A DNA stretch of 35,607 nucleotides from Scatonaster sp045598705 (GTDB lineage Bacteria; Bacillota; Clostridia; Saccharofermentanales; Saccharofermentanaceae): NCBI GenBank assembly GCA_045598705.1, contig JAZLMM010000032.1, positions 1 through 35,607 on the forward strand, read 5' to 3'. A model generated the notes under the pieces. It was not told the DNA's origin, did not search any database, and saw only the letters and a program-made list of their open reading frames with translations. This document shows, in pieces, positions 8,492 to 16,988 of this stretch. A program made the position numbers and the translations under genes. The number at the start of each line of letters is the position of its first letter. The first letter of the stretch is position 1.

Positions 8492-9259
8492 TCACAGGCC
8501 TTTGTACTGCTGGTAAATCTCGTAGAAGGAATCCTCCAAGGATTTGCCCTTCATGAGATTCTCCAACGTGTCGTTCACGACGATCTTACCGTCTACGATC
8601 ATGGCTGCACGATCACAGATCTTCTCAACCAGGTCGAAAAGATGAGTGGAAAGAATGATGCATTTGCCTTCAGCCTTCATTCTCAGGATGAACTCACGCA
8701 CTTCTCTGGAAGCGATGATATCCAGACCGTTGGTTGGCTCATCGAAGATGATGAAATCCGGATTATGGATAACGGAGATGACCAGAGAGACCTTCTGGCG
8801 CTGGCCTTGAGAAAGCTTACTGATCTTCTGATCGGCAAAAGGACCTATATCGAAGGTGTCGAACAGTTCCTTCTTACGCTGGGCCAATTCTGTCTTTGAT
8901 ACGTGGTGCAGACCGGCGAAATACTCGAACATGTCGTTCGGGGTCGCTTTCTTATCCAGTTGCAGATCGGTGGTCAGGAATGCGAAATGCTTCTTGATCT
9001 CGATCGGCTGATCTTTAATATCGATGCCATCGTAGAGAACTTTTCCTTGATCTGGCTTAATCAGTGTAGACAACATACGCATGGTCGTAGTCTTGCCGGC
9101 ACCGTTCGGACCAAGAAGACCGAAAATCTCACCGGAAACAGCAGTAAAACTGATATCGTCTACCGCAATCTTCTTACGGTCCGGCAGATCGTTGACGCGG
9201 CGCTGACGCTCGCTGATGGTAAAAGACTTGCTCAGGTGTTGAGCTTCTAGAGTATGCAT
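8492..9259 (-). CDS. ABC transporter ATP-binding protein, NatA-like
   Basis: An in-frame ATG exists at 9337, but the GAGGAGGAGA site at about 9265-9275 points to the ATG at 9259, giving 255 residues beginning MHTLEAQHLSKSF. The nucleotide-binding domain is complete: Walker A GPNGAGKTT (50-58), ABC signature LSQGQRQ (149-155), Walker B FIIFDE (169-174) and the H-loop in ILSTHLFD. A short extra loop (SERQRRVNDLPDRKK) before the first strand is seen in other NatA-like proteins. It powers the permease encoded immediately downstream. A possible minus-strand -35 TTGACA lies at 9313-9318, but no convincing -10 is seen. Confidence 0.9.
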   Translation of the reverse strand: MHTLEAQHLSKSFTISERQRRVNDLPDRKKIAVDDISFTAVSGEIFGLLGPNGAGKTTTMRMLSTLIKPDQGKVLYDGIDIKDQPIEIKKHFAFLTTDLQLDKKATPNDMFEYFAGLHHVSKTELAQRKKELFDTFDIGPFADQKISKLSQGQRQKVSLVISVIHNPDFIIFDEPTNGLDIIASREVREFILRMKAEGKCIILSTHLFDLVEKICDRAAMIVDGKIVVNDTLENLMKGKSLEDSFYEIYQQYKGL

Positions 9260-9415
9260 AATTCTCTCCTCCTCAAAACAAACACCTATATTTTCATTCG
9301 AATTTCTACAGGTGTCAATAATACATAATATGTGCAATCTATTAAAACATCGCTAAGATGTTTGCACGAATATTAAGAATTGTTAAAATTTCGCTATGAT
9401 AATCTGTCATGTGAG

Positions 9416-9550
9416 AACAAGGGTTATTCAACATTTTTCAGTGCATCTGAAAGCGGAATCTTCTTGAGCCGTCGCATATCGAAGAACGCGACGAAAGCGT
9501 AGGCTACATGTCATGGACATGCGATGTCAACCCTGAAAATCTTGTTTTTC
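9416..9550 (+). ncRNA. Candidate structured RNA or riboswitch in the buk leader
   Basis: Four helices can be drawn by eye. An outer stem is AACAAG (9416-9421) with CTTGTT (9541-9546), helped by GGTT with AACC inside it. Inside are three local hairpins: TTTCAG/CTGAAA (9436-9441, 9447-9452), CGTCGC/GCGACG (9470-9475, 9488-9493) and CATGTC/GACATG (9507-9512, 9516-9521). The outer 3' arm runs into TTTTT. This is a multi-branched fold in a 420-base gap without a gene. I do not recognise it as a known riboswitch class. The rest of the gap (9260-9415 and 9551-9679) shows no gene. Confidence 0.35.
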
Positions 9551-9679
9551 GCATATATGAGGTGATAGAATACCACATGTGTGAAGCATGAGGAGAAGTA
9601 GTTATTCTCACATATGGATTGGCCATGAAGTGTCTTCTATTCTTGCTTTACACTAGGAAAAAATGAAGGAACATACAAC

Positions 9680-10798
9680 ATGAGTGAGAAGAAATACAAA
9701 CTACTGATTATTAACCCGGGATCGACCTCGACGAAGGTCAGTCTCTTCGAAAATGAGACACTACTGTTCGAGCAGAGCATTTTTCACGACGCGGATGAAT
9801 TACTGAAGTTTCCGCATGTCAATGACCAGATGCCGTTCCGGTATGCGGTCATCTTGAATATGTTGAAGGATGAAGGATACAAGCCGGAAGAGATGGACGT
9901 GTTTGTCGGACGTGGAGGTTCAGCCCATACACAACCGGGTGGTATTACAAAGATTGACCAGCGTCTATACGATGATACAGTTGCCGCTGTTGGCGGAAGT
10001 GAGCATCCGGCGAAGCTGGGCGTCATGCTGGCTTGGAAGTTTGCGCAGGAGTATGGAAAACCTGCTTTCACATTGAATCCGACCAATGTAGATGAATATG
10101 GTGAGTACGCTCGACTGACCGGTATCAAGGGCATCTACCGTGTGTCCCATTCCCATGTATTGAATCAGAAGGCTGTGGCCGAGTATCACGCCGAGCGCGT
10201 GATGAATAAGAAGTATGAGGCGTGCAATTTCATCGTGGCGCATATCGATGGCGGTATCACAGTCAGTGCACACGACCATGGCAAGATGGTCGATGGTAAC
10301 ATGGGCGCAGATGGTGAGGGGGCTTTTACACCTACTAGAATCGGAAGCGTACCGGTCTTGGCGCTTCTCGACTATATCGAGGCGCACTCCATTGACGAGG
10401 TGCGACTCCGCTGCTCTCGCGCGGGTGGTTTTGTCGACTTATTCGGCACAGCGAACGCGGACACGATTCACGAAATGCTCGACAAAGGTGATAAGAAGGC
10501 GGATCTGGTATGGAACACCATGCTCTATCAAATCTGCAAGATGATTGGCGAGATGAGCGCCGTGCTCTGTGGCAAGGTGGACGGAATCCTTCTTACCGGC
10601 GGTCTTCTTCGTTTCCCAGATGTCAAAGAAACCATTGAGAAGCGTTGTGGTTGGATCGCGCCCATCAGCGTATATCCGGGTGAGATGGAGCAGGAAGCAT
10701 TGGCACTGCCGGCGCTCAAGGTGATGCGTGGCGAGTTAGAGCCGCTCATCTATTCCGGAGAGGATGTCTGGCAGGGATTTCCCGGCATGGATCTGTGA
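9680..10798 (+). CDS. buk: Butyrate kinase
   Basis: This ASKHA-superfamily kinase interconverts butyryl phosphate and butyrate, making ATP in the last step of butyrate fermentation. The 372-residue length is normal. Visible motifs are the phosphate-binding NPGSTSTK (12-19), GRGGSAHTQPGG, the conserved NPTNVDE and RVSHSHVLNQKA stretches, AHIDGGITVSAH, and the adenosine loop ILLTGGLLRFPDV. These match Buk rather than acetate kinase (for example GGITVSAHDHGKMVD). The AAGGAA site at about 9665 supports the ATG. pta follows 120 bases downstream. A branched-chain fatty acid kinase role is possible from sequence alone. Confidence 0.92.
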   Translation: MSEKKYKLLIINPGSTSTKVSLFENETLLFEQSIFHDADELLKFPHVNDQMPFRYAVILNMLKDEGYKPEEMDVFVGRGGSAHTQPGGITKIDQRLYDDTVAAVGGSEHPAKLGVMLAWKFAQEYGKPAFTLNPTNVDEYGEYARLTGIKGIYRVSHSHVLNQKAVAEYHAERVMNKKYEACNFIVAHIDGGITVSAHDHGKMVDGNMGADGEGAFTPTRIGSVPVLALLDYIEAHSIDEVRLRCSRAGGFVDLFGTANADTIHEMLDKGDKKADLVWNTMLYQICKMIGEMSAVLCGKVDGILLTGGLLRFPDVKETIEKRCGWIAPISVYPGEMEQEALALPALKVMRGELEPLIYSGEDVWQGFPGMDL

Positions 10799-10800
10799 GG

Positions 10801-10850
10801 TGTGACAACGCAAGTTGCGAGGCCTTGTCAGCTGTGACACCGCAAGTCGC
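10801..10850 (+). repeat. Pair of 18-bp direct repeats between buk and pta
   Basis: The 18-mer TGTGACAACGCAAGTTGC at 10801-10818 recurs at 10833-10850 with two substitutions (pitch 32 bases). It lies immediately after the buk stop codon. No function is evident. Confidence 0.5.
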
Positions 10851-10920
10851 TGGGTCATGTGAGGATGTCCTGATGAAATCGTGAATGAATATGAACGATC
10901 AAGAAAGTGAGGAAATCGAT

Positions 10921-11916
10921 ATGAGTTTGATTGAGAGAATTCGCGCAAAAGCGAAAACAAATGTAAAGAAAGTGGTTTTACCGGAGGGAGACGAGTCTCG
11001 TACGATCCAGGCCGCGGCCATCATCAAGAAGGAAGGACTGGCTGAACCGGTGTTGATCGGTGATCCGGAGGCGATTGCGAAGGAGGCTTCGAATCTAGGC
11101 GTGAATCTTGAAGGCATCGAGATCATCGCCCCTTGTAACAGTGTGAAATTCGATGAATATGCGGCGACCCTGTACGATCTGCGTAAGGCCAAGGGCGTGA
11201 CAGAAGAGCAGGCCAAGGCGCTGGTTTCCGACCCGATGTACTTCGCCGTTATGATGGTCAAGCTCGGGGATGCAGATGGTCTGGTCTCTGGCGCAGTACA
11301 CACGACCGGCGATATGCTTCGTCCGGCACTGCAGATTATCAAGGCGAAGCCTGGTATGTCCATCGTGTCCAGCAGTTTCCTGATGGAGTGTCCGAACAAA
11401 GAACTGGGTGAAGACGGTCTATTGGTCTACGCAGACTGTGTTGTCAATCCTTGTCCGACTGCACCAGAAGTAGCACAGATTGCAGTATCGGCTGCAGAGA
11501 CTGCCCGTGTGCTCTGTGGCATCGAAGAGCCACGCGTGGCGCTTCTTTCCTTCTCCACAAAGGGCAGTGCCAAGCATGAATTGGTGACAAAAATGCAGGA
11601 AGCGACTGCACTGGCACATGAGATGGCACCTGACCTTCTTCTGGATGGCGAGATGCAGTTCGACGCGGCACTGGTACCGGAAGTCGGCGCTTCCAAGGCA
11701 CCGGGAAGCCCTGTTGCAGGTCGCGCAAATGTGTTGATCTTCCCGGATCTGCAGGCAGGCAACATCGGTTACAAGATTACACAACGCATCGGCGGTGCAA
11801 GTTGTTTTGCCGTATTACAAGGATTGGCCAAGCCGTGTAACGACTTGTCACGCGGATGCTCGGTGGAAGATATTGTCAACACGGTGGCCATGACCGCAGT
11901 CCAGGCCCAAGGCTGA
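10921..11916 (+). CDS. pta: Phosphate acetyltransferase (Pta/Ptb superfamily)
   Basis: The enzyme transfers acyl groups between CoA and phosphate, supplying acyl phosphate for substrate-level phosphorylation. The start at 10921 follows a GAGG site by eight bases; an in-frame ATG at 10885 is not supported. The 331-residue product has the short Pta form without the N-terminal regulatory domain. Family motifs are VVLPEGDESRTIQAA, LGDADGLVSGAVHTTGDMLR, SSSFLMECP, SFSTKGSA and PDLQAGNIGYKITQRIGGA. These favour Pta over the shorter phosphotransbutyrylase. Its kinase neighbour is Buk, not acetate kinase, so it may feed butyryl or propionyl phosphate to Buk, or an acetate kinase may lie elsewhere. 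A terminator follows. Confidence 0.9.
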   Translation: MSLIERIRAKAKTNVKKVVLPEGDESRTIQAAAIIKKEGLAEPVLIGDPEAIAKEASNLGVNLEGIEIIAPCNSVKFDEYAATLYDLRKAKGVTEEQAKALVSDPMYFAVMMVKLGDADGLVSGAVHTTGDMLRPALQIIKAKPGMSIVSSSFLMECPNKELGEDGLLVYADCVVNPCPTAPEVAQIAVSAAETARVLCGIEEPRVALLSFSTKGSAKHELVTKMQEATALAHEMAPDLLLDGEMQFDAALVPEVGASKAPGSPVAGRANVLIFPDLQAGNIGYKITQRIGGASCFAVLQGLAKPCNDLSRGCSVEDIVNTVAMTAVQAQG

Positions 11917-11987
11917 CGTTCTGGCTGGTTTGAAGCCGCCTACTGGCGGGACTGAATTGTGATGAAATGAACGTGCGATAGAACGTG

Positions 11988-12030
11988 CGATAGGATGGAT
12001 TCTGCGTATTTGGAGATCCATCCTATTGTT
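11988..12030 (+). terminator. Terminator of the buk-pta transcript
   Basis: ATAGGATGGAT (11990-12000) pairs perfectly with ATCCATCCTAT (12016-12026), extended by C-G and G-T pairs, and is followed by TGTTTTA. A short direct repeat ACGTGCGATAG precedes it (11971 and 11984). Its CGATAGGATG...CATCCTA core is shared with the repeat units that follow. Confidence 0.8.
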
Positions 12031-12059
12031 TTACGAGGATATTCAGGGAAGCGACGAGC

Positions 12060-12506
12060 CGTCGATAGGATGCACGACGGCAAAAAGCGCGGCCGCATCC
12101 TACTCCCCCCCAGCGCATCTTGCCGTCGATAGGATGCGCGGCGGCAAAAAGCGCGGCCGCATCCTACTCCCCCCAGAGCATCTTGCCGTCGATAGGATGC
12201 GCGGCGGTAAAAAGCGCGGCCGCATCCTACTTCACCCCAGAGCATCTTGCCGTCGATAGGATGCGCAGCGGCAAAAAGCGCGGCCGCATCCTACTTTCCC
12301 CCAGCGCATCTTGCCGTCGATAGGATGCGCGACGGCAAAAAGCGCAGCCGCATCCTACTTCACCCCAGAGCATCTTGCCGTCGATAGGATGCGCGGCGGC
12401 AAAAAGCCCAGCCGCATCCTACTTCACCCCAGCGCATCTTGCCGTCGATAGGATGCGCGGCGGCAAAAAGCCCAGCCGCATCCTACTTCACCCCAGCGCA
12501 TCCTAT
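12060..12506 (+). repeat. Seven tandem copies of a 64-bp GC-rich hairpin unit
   Basis: Units begin at 12060, 12124, 12187, 12251, 12315, 12379 and 12443 (pitch 63-64), with a truncated eighth ending near 12506. Each contains TAGGATGC and its complement GCATCCTA, spaced to form a hairpin. Each also contains a second, overlapping stem, TTGCCGTCG with CGACGGCAA or CGGCGGCAA (one G-T pair). The two stems share bases, so only one can form at a time. Most copies carry a GCGGCCGC palindrome. Between units lies a C-rich linker (CCCCAGCGCATC). The entire unit is conserved with no variable spacer. With the terminator, this fills the 700-base gap 11917-12615; no gene is credible in it. Confidence 0.9.
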
Positions 12507-12615
12507 CCGTGCTCAGAGCGGCAGGATTTGAAACAGTTTCCCCAGTGTCTTCGTCTAACATATAGACTTTGATGCGATTCCACTTGGATCGTATGGGAAA
12601 GGAGCAGAATCAGAG

Positions 12616-13359
12616 TTGATTATGAATACGAGAAGTGCGGTCCGTGCAACGAAGACTGTGGCGCGTGCAACAACTGCGGCCCATGAAGCGAAGACTGTGG
12701 CACGTGCAACAACTTCGGCGCGTACAACAACTGCGGCACGCGCGAGAAGATTACTGATACCCGTGCTGGGTCTTGCGATCCTGCTGAGCGGATGCTTGAA
12801 GCGGGGTGTGTATCTGTCGGATGACGAAGTGGTGCGGAAGATGGAGAAGCAGACTGGCACGGAACACGTGATGATACTTGATAAAGAAGAGAAGGATGGG
12901 TATGTTCTTTATCACATGAAGACCGATCAGCGTGGCCTTGAGTTCACTGCTGCATCTCATCCTTCCGGAGATTCCGGGATCTACAATCCGGCGAACGTGA
13001 ATGTCTACGACTATGTCGACGCGGTACACGCGCTCTACGACGATCAGATTCACGCCATCCACGATGAACTCAACGGCGACAATAACATAGCCGTGTTTAA
13101 GGACCGTGCGGAACTTCACGTCATTTGTCAGAGAATCGAAGAGATGGATGCCATCTATCGGCAGGAACTGACCTATCACGATGCAAAATGGCTGAAGACA
13201 TTCCAGATCGATGTTGTGAATATTTCACGACGTGACGCTGGCATGGAGAAAGGCGACTTCAGCTACGGTGTGCTGATCAACGGCACCATCGATGCAGATG
13301 AACTGGAGAAGTACATCTGCGAACTCTACGAGGAGCGTACAGGTCACACGCTGAAATAA
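12616..13359 (+). CDS. Lipoprotein with a long repetitive basic leader
   Basis: The start is either TTG 12616 (11 bases after AAAGGAG) or ATG 12622; the TTG form gives 247 residues. Residues 1-45 are a run of similar units (VARATT, AHEAKTVARATT, SARTTTAARARR) encoded by imperfect direct DNA repeats. Next comes a normal hydrophobic core and lipobox, IPVLGLAILLSGC, with Cys60. The n-region of a signal peptide is rarely this long, so an in-frame repeat expansion is likely. The mature part (about 190 residues) is acidic and mixed alpha/beta, with no family I recognise. It stands alone, after the hairpin array and convergent with the tartrate dehydratase genes. Confidence 0.7.
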   Translation: MIMNTRSAVRATKTVARATTAAHEAKTVARATTSARTTTAARARRLLIPVLGLAILLSGCLKRGVYLSDDEVVRKMEKQTGTEHVMILDKEEKDGYVLYHMKTDQRGLEFTAASHPSGDSGIYNPANVNVYDYVDAVHALYDDQIHAIHDELNGDNNIAVFKDRAELHVICQRIEEMDAIYRQELTYHDAKWLKTFQIDVVNISRRDAGMEKGDFSYGVLINGTIDADELEKYICELYEERTGHTLK

Positions 13360-13407
13360 GTATATCGAGAAGCGAAGGGTGTAATCCTATCCAAACGGCG
13401 GAAGCCT

Positions 13408-13457
13408 TACGTTGAGAAAGTCTTATGATAAGAAAACCATACGATGAGAAAGCCTTG
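13408..13457 (+). repeat. Pair of imperfect 18-bp direct repeats
   Basis: TACGTTGAGAAAGTCTTA (13408-13425) recurs as TACGATGAGAAAGCCTTG at 13440-13457 (pitch 32) in the gap between convergent genes. No clear terminator hairpin is seen here for either gene. Confidence 0.4.
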
Positions 13458-13507
13458 CAAATAAGGAATCTTATCGATCCGGTAAAAACACTCGACCAGT
13501 CGGAAGA

Positions 13508-14089
13508 TTACTCGACCAACTTGTCGAACCGTTCTTTGAAAATTTTCTTGTTGTTCTCGAAGAGGTTATTGCCCTCGGTGTCGATGGAGACGATGAGCGG
13601 GCCGAATTCCTTGACCTTCATGATCCACAGGGCTTCCGGCATGCCGAGGTCCATCCACTCTACGCCGACAAGTTCTTCTACTTCTTGAGCGGCGACGACT
13701 GCGCATCCGCCCGGATAAGCGCAGTGGATGGCACCGAATTTCTTACAGGCTTCGGTGGTCTTCTCCATCATGCCGCCCTTACCAATGATGAGGCGTAAGC
13801 CTGTCTGTTCGATGAAGTCTGCTTCTGCGGCTTCCATTCGACGACTGGTGGTCGGTCCGACGGAGACCATATATTGCTTGCCGTTCTCGTCTTTGCCGAC
13901 AATCGGGCCTGCATGGAAGATGGCACCGTCCTTGAACTCGAAGTGTTCCGGCATGATCTTCTCTTGTACGACACGGCGGTGACCGCTGTCACGACAGGTG
14001 GCTAACATACCGGTAAGGTATACAGTATCACCGATACGGAGGTCCTTGATCTGTTCATATGAGATTGGGGTTGTGAGTATTTTCTTCAT
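13508..14089 (-). CDS. ttdB: L(+)-tartrate dehydratase / class I fumarase, beta subunit
   Basis: I start at ATG 14089, nine bases after the GGAGG that overlaps the end of the alpha gene; a longer frame to 14299 only reads through that gene. The 193-residue product begins MKKILTTPISYEQIKDLRIG and contains GDTVYLTGMLATCRD, AIFHAGPIV, VSVGPTTSRRMEA, LIIGKGGM, GGCAVVAAQEVEEL and VKEFGPLIVSIDTEGNN. All fit the Fumerase_C domain and closely resemble E. coli TtdB as I remember it. With the alpha subunit it forms a [4Fe-4S] hydro-lyase making oxaloacetate from L-tartrate, or interconverting fumarate and malate. Sequence alone does not settle the physiological substrate. Confidence 0.88.
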   Translation of the reverse strand: MKKILTTPISYEQIKDLRIGDTVYLTGMLATCRDSGHRRVVQEKIMPEHFEFKDGAIFHAGPIVGKDENGKQYMVSVGPTTSRRMEAAEADFIEQTGLRLIIGKGGMMEKTTEACKKFGAIHCAYPGGCAVVAAQEVEELVGVEWMDLGMPEALWIMKVKEFGPLIVSIDTEGNNLFENNKKIFKERFDKLVE

Positions 14090-14093
14090 TTCA

Positions 14094-15005
14094 TTACACC
14101 TCCGTGCCGATAGTAAGGGATTTCTTGTGTGAGAGCACTTCGGATGAGAGATCCTTGTGAATGATGATCTCTCCACGTCTGGTTGCCCAGCAACCGGTGG
14201 AAATGCCGACACCCAGTGTGGCCGGGTGATGCGCAGCGGCCTCAATATTGACCCCGAGTACGGTCTGGCTACCACCGAATCCGAGTGGTGCGATGCCAAG
14301 GGAATTCAAGCCCTCGAAAATCTCGTCCTCCAGTTTCGCCACGGCCGGATACTGGCTATGGGTGCCAAGTGGACGAAGTAATGCTTTCTTTGAGAGCATC
14401 GCTGAAGTGGCGGCACAAGTGCCCAAGCCGATGCCGAGGCAAAGCGGTGGGCAGGCATTGGCGCCCCAATCGAGGATGGTCTGATAGACGAATTTCTTAA
14501 TACCTTCCACACCTTCCAGTGGCATCAGGACTTTGCTTCTGCCAGGAAGTGAGCATCCGCCACCGGCCATGTACATGCGAAGGTGAAGGTCGGAACTTCC
14601 CGGAACGAGTTCATATTCGATATAAGGTGCACCGTATCCGGTATTGTCACCGGTGTTATGCTCGGCCAAAGGCTCGACGACATTCGGACGAAGCGGTGTC
14701 TGAAGGGTCGCGTTACGGCAGGCCTCGACCAGTACATCTGCGATGTCAGCCTGATATGGGAATTCAGTACCAACTTCTACGAAATACTGGATGACGCCGG
14801 TGTCCTGACAAAGCGGACGATGCAGTTTCTTGGCCAGTTGAAGATCAGTCAACATGCATTCATACATGGTCTTGGCATGCGGAATAGTCTCCTGCTCATA
14901 CATTTCCCGAAGTCTTGCTTCGACATCATCGGGAAGGTAAATGCCTGTCATGGCAGTAAAATCCTGCACGGTCTTTACAAACTGCTTTCTCAACGTCTCT
15001 TCCAT
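14094..15005 (-). CDS. ttdA: L(+)-tartrate dehydratase / class I fumarase, alpha subunit
   Basis: This 303-residue catalytic subunit (the same length as E. coli TtdA) carries the three cysteines expected to hold the [4Fe-4S] cluster: Cys66 in CQDTG, Cys185 in NACPP and Cys272 in STGCWA. Other conserved stretches are NTGDNTGYGAPY, YMAGGGCSLPGRSKVLMP and LLRPLGTHSQYP. The gene lies directly upstream of the beta subunit with a four-base gap, so the two are coupled. No tartrate transporter or LysR-type regulator is nearby, unlike the E. coli ttd locus, so a role as an oxygen-sensitive fumarase in the reductive branch of central metabolism is equally plausible. Confidence 0.88.
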   Translation of the reverse strand: MEETLRKQFVKTVQDFTAMTGIYLPDDVEARLREMYEQETIPHAKTMYECMLTDLQLAKKLHRPLCQDTGVIQYFVEVGTEFPYQADIADVLVEACRNATLQTPLRPNVVEPLAEHNTGDNTGYGAPYIEYELVPGSSDLHLRMYMAGGGCSLPGRSKVLMPLEGVEGIKKFVYQTILDWGANACPPLCLGIGLGTCAATSAMLSKKALLRPLGTHSQYPAVAKLEDEIFEGLNSLGIAPLGFGGSQTVLGVNIEAAAHHPATLGVGISTGCWATRRGEIIIHKDLSSEVLSHKKSLTIGTEV

Positions 15006-15239
15006 AAGGCGCCTCCTTCGAATAAGCTACGGAAGGCTTCAAATAAGCCTACCAAAGTATCGCATAGACCATGGGAAAATTCAAGAAAAGCGGTAACGGA
15101 AAAATAGAAGACAAAGTCGTCTTGATTCCATACGAATTTGTCGTCACAAATCGATCATCTTGCTATATGATTAAATTCAGGTGAATTGTAGATAGCGAAG
15201 AATCACGTAGATGCATTTGCCTGAAGAAATGAGGTAGAA

Positions 15240-16895
15240 ATGAAGAACAGAAAATGGATTGCGCTATTACTTTCGTTAGCGATGTTGGCGAGTACTTGCG
15301 GATGCAAGAAGAAATCAGATTCGCAAGATGGAGAACTATGGAAGATTAATATTTCGGAAGTAGCTGAGCCGAGAGATTCTTCCGAGGATTCCATTCATGA
15401 GACTACATCGGAATCGATAACAGGAACCACTTCAGAAGTCTCCGAAACTACGTCTGATACGACTTCCGAAACTACGACAGTTTCGGAAGAAACGACTGAA
15501 CCCTTCCCGATTCCGGAGGGAGCCAAAGCGCCCATCAATCCTGAGATGGGATTCGGAGATGGTTCCCAGAATGATATGACGGCACGACTTCTTGAACTGG
15601 ATGGCGTCGTGGCAGCGGAGATGTTATATCAGATGAATGAGGGAGGAGTCTATATGGTAATCTTCGAAGTACCATTAGACTGGGAACAGCCAGATACAGG
15701 CACATTCCACCTCCGTACCATATTGAATCTATCTTCAGAATCTAAGCCGACGACGTTCCTATGTAACGGATATATGCTGAGCAGTATGTCTGCACTGGAT
15801 TTGACAGCGATGTACTTCGAAACGAACAGTATAGAATGCGAGCATCGTTTCTTCGGTGCCTCCGTGCCGGATGGACTCAACATTGATTCAACTGAACTGT
15901 GGGAGTATCTGACGGTAGAGAATGCTGCACACGATTTCCACTTCATTATCGAACAGTATAAGCAGATTTTGCCAGAGAAATGGATCTTTACTGGATCGAG
16001 CAAGGGCGGACAGGTGACTTGTTATCAGTCCTGCTACTATCCAGATGACTGTGATGTCTATATTTCTTACGTTGCACCGGGTGGAGGAGCGCGACAGATG
16101 AAGGGGTTCTATGAACACATATATACCGACATCGGAAATAAGGCTTATGGCGAGGAGAAAGGTAAGTACTATCGCGACATCATGCTGGAATTCCAGATTG
16201 AAGCATTGAAGTTGAAAGAAGAACTTGCCCCACGATACTATCAACATGGACTGGATGAAGGAGCCGTCTACCGAGAGTTTGCTACCCCTGAGATTGTATA
16301 CGATCTAGCAGTACTAGAATTTGCGACAGCGACATGGCAGTACTTCCGAAATTTCGAGTCCATAGAAAATGTATTGGCCATGGATCGCAATAGTGATGAG
16401 TTTAAAGATGCGGTATTGGTCTTATTGTGTAGCGTAAATAGCCCCTCTGTCTTTAGCGCAAACTCACCTTTGTTTCCATACTACGTACAGGCAGCTACGC
16501 AGAACGGTGAGAATCGGATAACGTTCTCTTACATAAGAGAAGCCTTGATAGAGCAGAACCTCGAAGATCTTCTAACTGTCACAGAAGACATGGAGGATGA
16601 TCTTTTCTTTCGCATTCAATTTACACCGGAACAACTGGAACAATTTACTTTCCATGGGGATGAGAATTACAAGAAACTAGTCAACTGGTCCCATACGACG
16701 ACGTGCACCGTCATCATGATCTATGGTGGCGAGGATGTCTGGTATACGGACCGACTTCCGGATGTGACGGATAATGAAAATGTGCATATCTACGTGGCAG
16801 AAGAATGCTCGCATAACACATCACTTTACGATTTGCCGTTCGATGAGTCTATGGAGATGCGGGAAATCGTTGAGAAAGCATTGCAAAGCGATTAA
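15240..16895 (+). CDS. Secreted lipoprotein-like serine peptidase, S37-like (tripeptidyl aminopeptidase type)
   Basis: The 551-residue protein has a signal peptide (KWIALLLSLAMLASTCGC, with Cys20 or Cys22 a possible lipidation site) and a Thr/Ser/Glu-rich linker to about residue 90. An alpha/beta hydrolase-type domain follows. The nucleophile motif is TGSSKGG with Ser254. A downstream Asp (GGEDVWY, Asp499) and His (ECSHNT, His525) complete a catalytic triad in the expected order. ECEHRFFGAS and WEYLTVENAAHDFHFIIEQ upstream of the nucleophile match the S37/S28 peptidase pattern. It probably trims proline-containing peptides outside the cell. A GAGG site supports the start; it is monocistronic. 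Confidence 0.78.
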   Translation: MKNRKWIALLLSLAMLASTCGCKKKSDSQDGELWKINISEVAEPRDSSEDSIHETTSESITGTTSEVSETTSDTTSETTTVSEETTEPFPIPEGAKAPINPEMGFGDGSQNDMTARLLELDGVVAAEMLYQMNEGGVYMVIFEVPLDWEQPDTGTFHLRTILNLSSESKPTTFLCNGYMLSSMSALDLTAMYFETNSIECEHRFFGASVPDGLNIDSTELWEYLTVENAAHDFHFIIEQYKQILPEKWIFTGSSKGGQVTCYQSCYYPDDCDVYISYVAPGGGARQMKGFYEHIYTDIGNKAYGEEKGKYYRDIMLEFQIEALKLKEELAPRYYQHGLDEGAVYREFATPEIVYDLAVLEFATATWQYFRNFESIENVLAMDRNSDEFKDAVLVLLCSVNSPSVFSANSPLFPYYVQAATQNGENRITFSYIREALIEQNLEDLLTVTEDMEDDLFFRIQFTPEQLEQFTFHGDENYKKLVNWSHTTTCTVIMIYGGEDVWYTDRLPDVTDNENVHIYVAEECSHNTSLYDLPFDESMEMREIVEKALQSD

Positions 16896-16982
16896 GTAGA
16901 CGAGCACTACGAATCGCCATGAAAAGCGTGATGTTTTCTGTGAGTTTGATATTTAGTCACAAAATAGTCAATTTTCCGATAC

Positions 16983-16988
16983 TATAAT
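16983..16988 (+). promoter_or_regulatory. Candidate -10 element for the FIST-EAL operon
   Basis: TATAAT occurs 43 bases before the start codon at 17032. No good -35 hexamer is seen at 16-18 bases upstream, so this is only a partial promoter call. Confidence 0.4.

Noticed and set aside
12060..12506. CRISPR array
   Set aside because: The whole 64-bp unit is conserved, with no unique spacers, and no cas genes are present.
12026..12572. Several overlapping plus- and minus-strand frames of 65-101 codons in the repeat array
   Set aside because: They exist only because the 64-bp unit lacks stops in some frames. They give the same short sequence repeatedly, shift frame every unit and have no ribosome sites.
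14087..14299. 70-residue N-terminal extension of the tartrate dehydratase beta subunit
   Set aside because: It overlaps the alpha gene in another frame. A ribosome site and the family-typical start MKKILTTPI lie at 14089.
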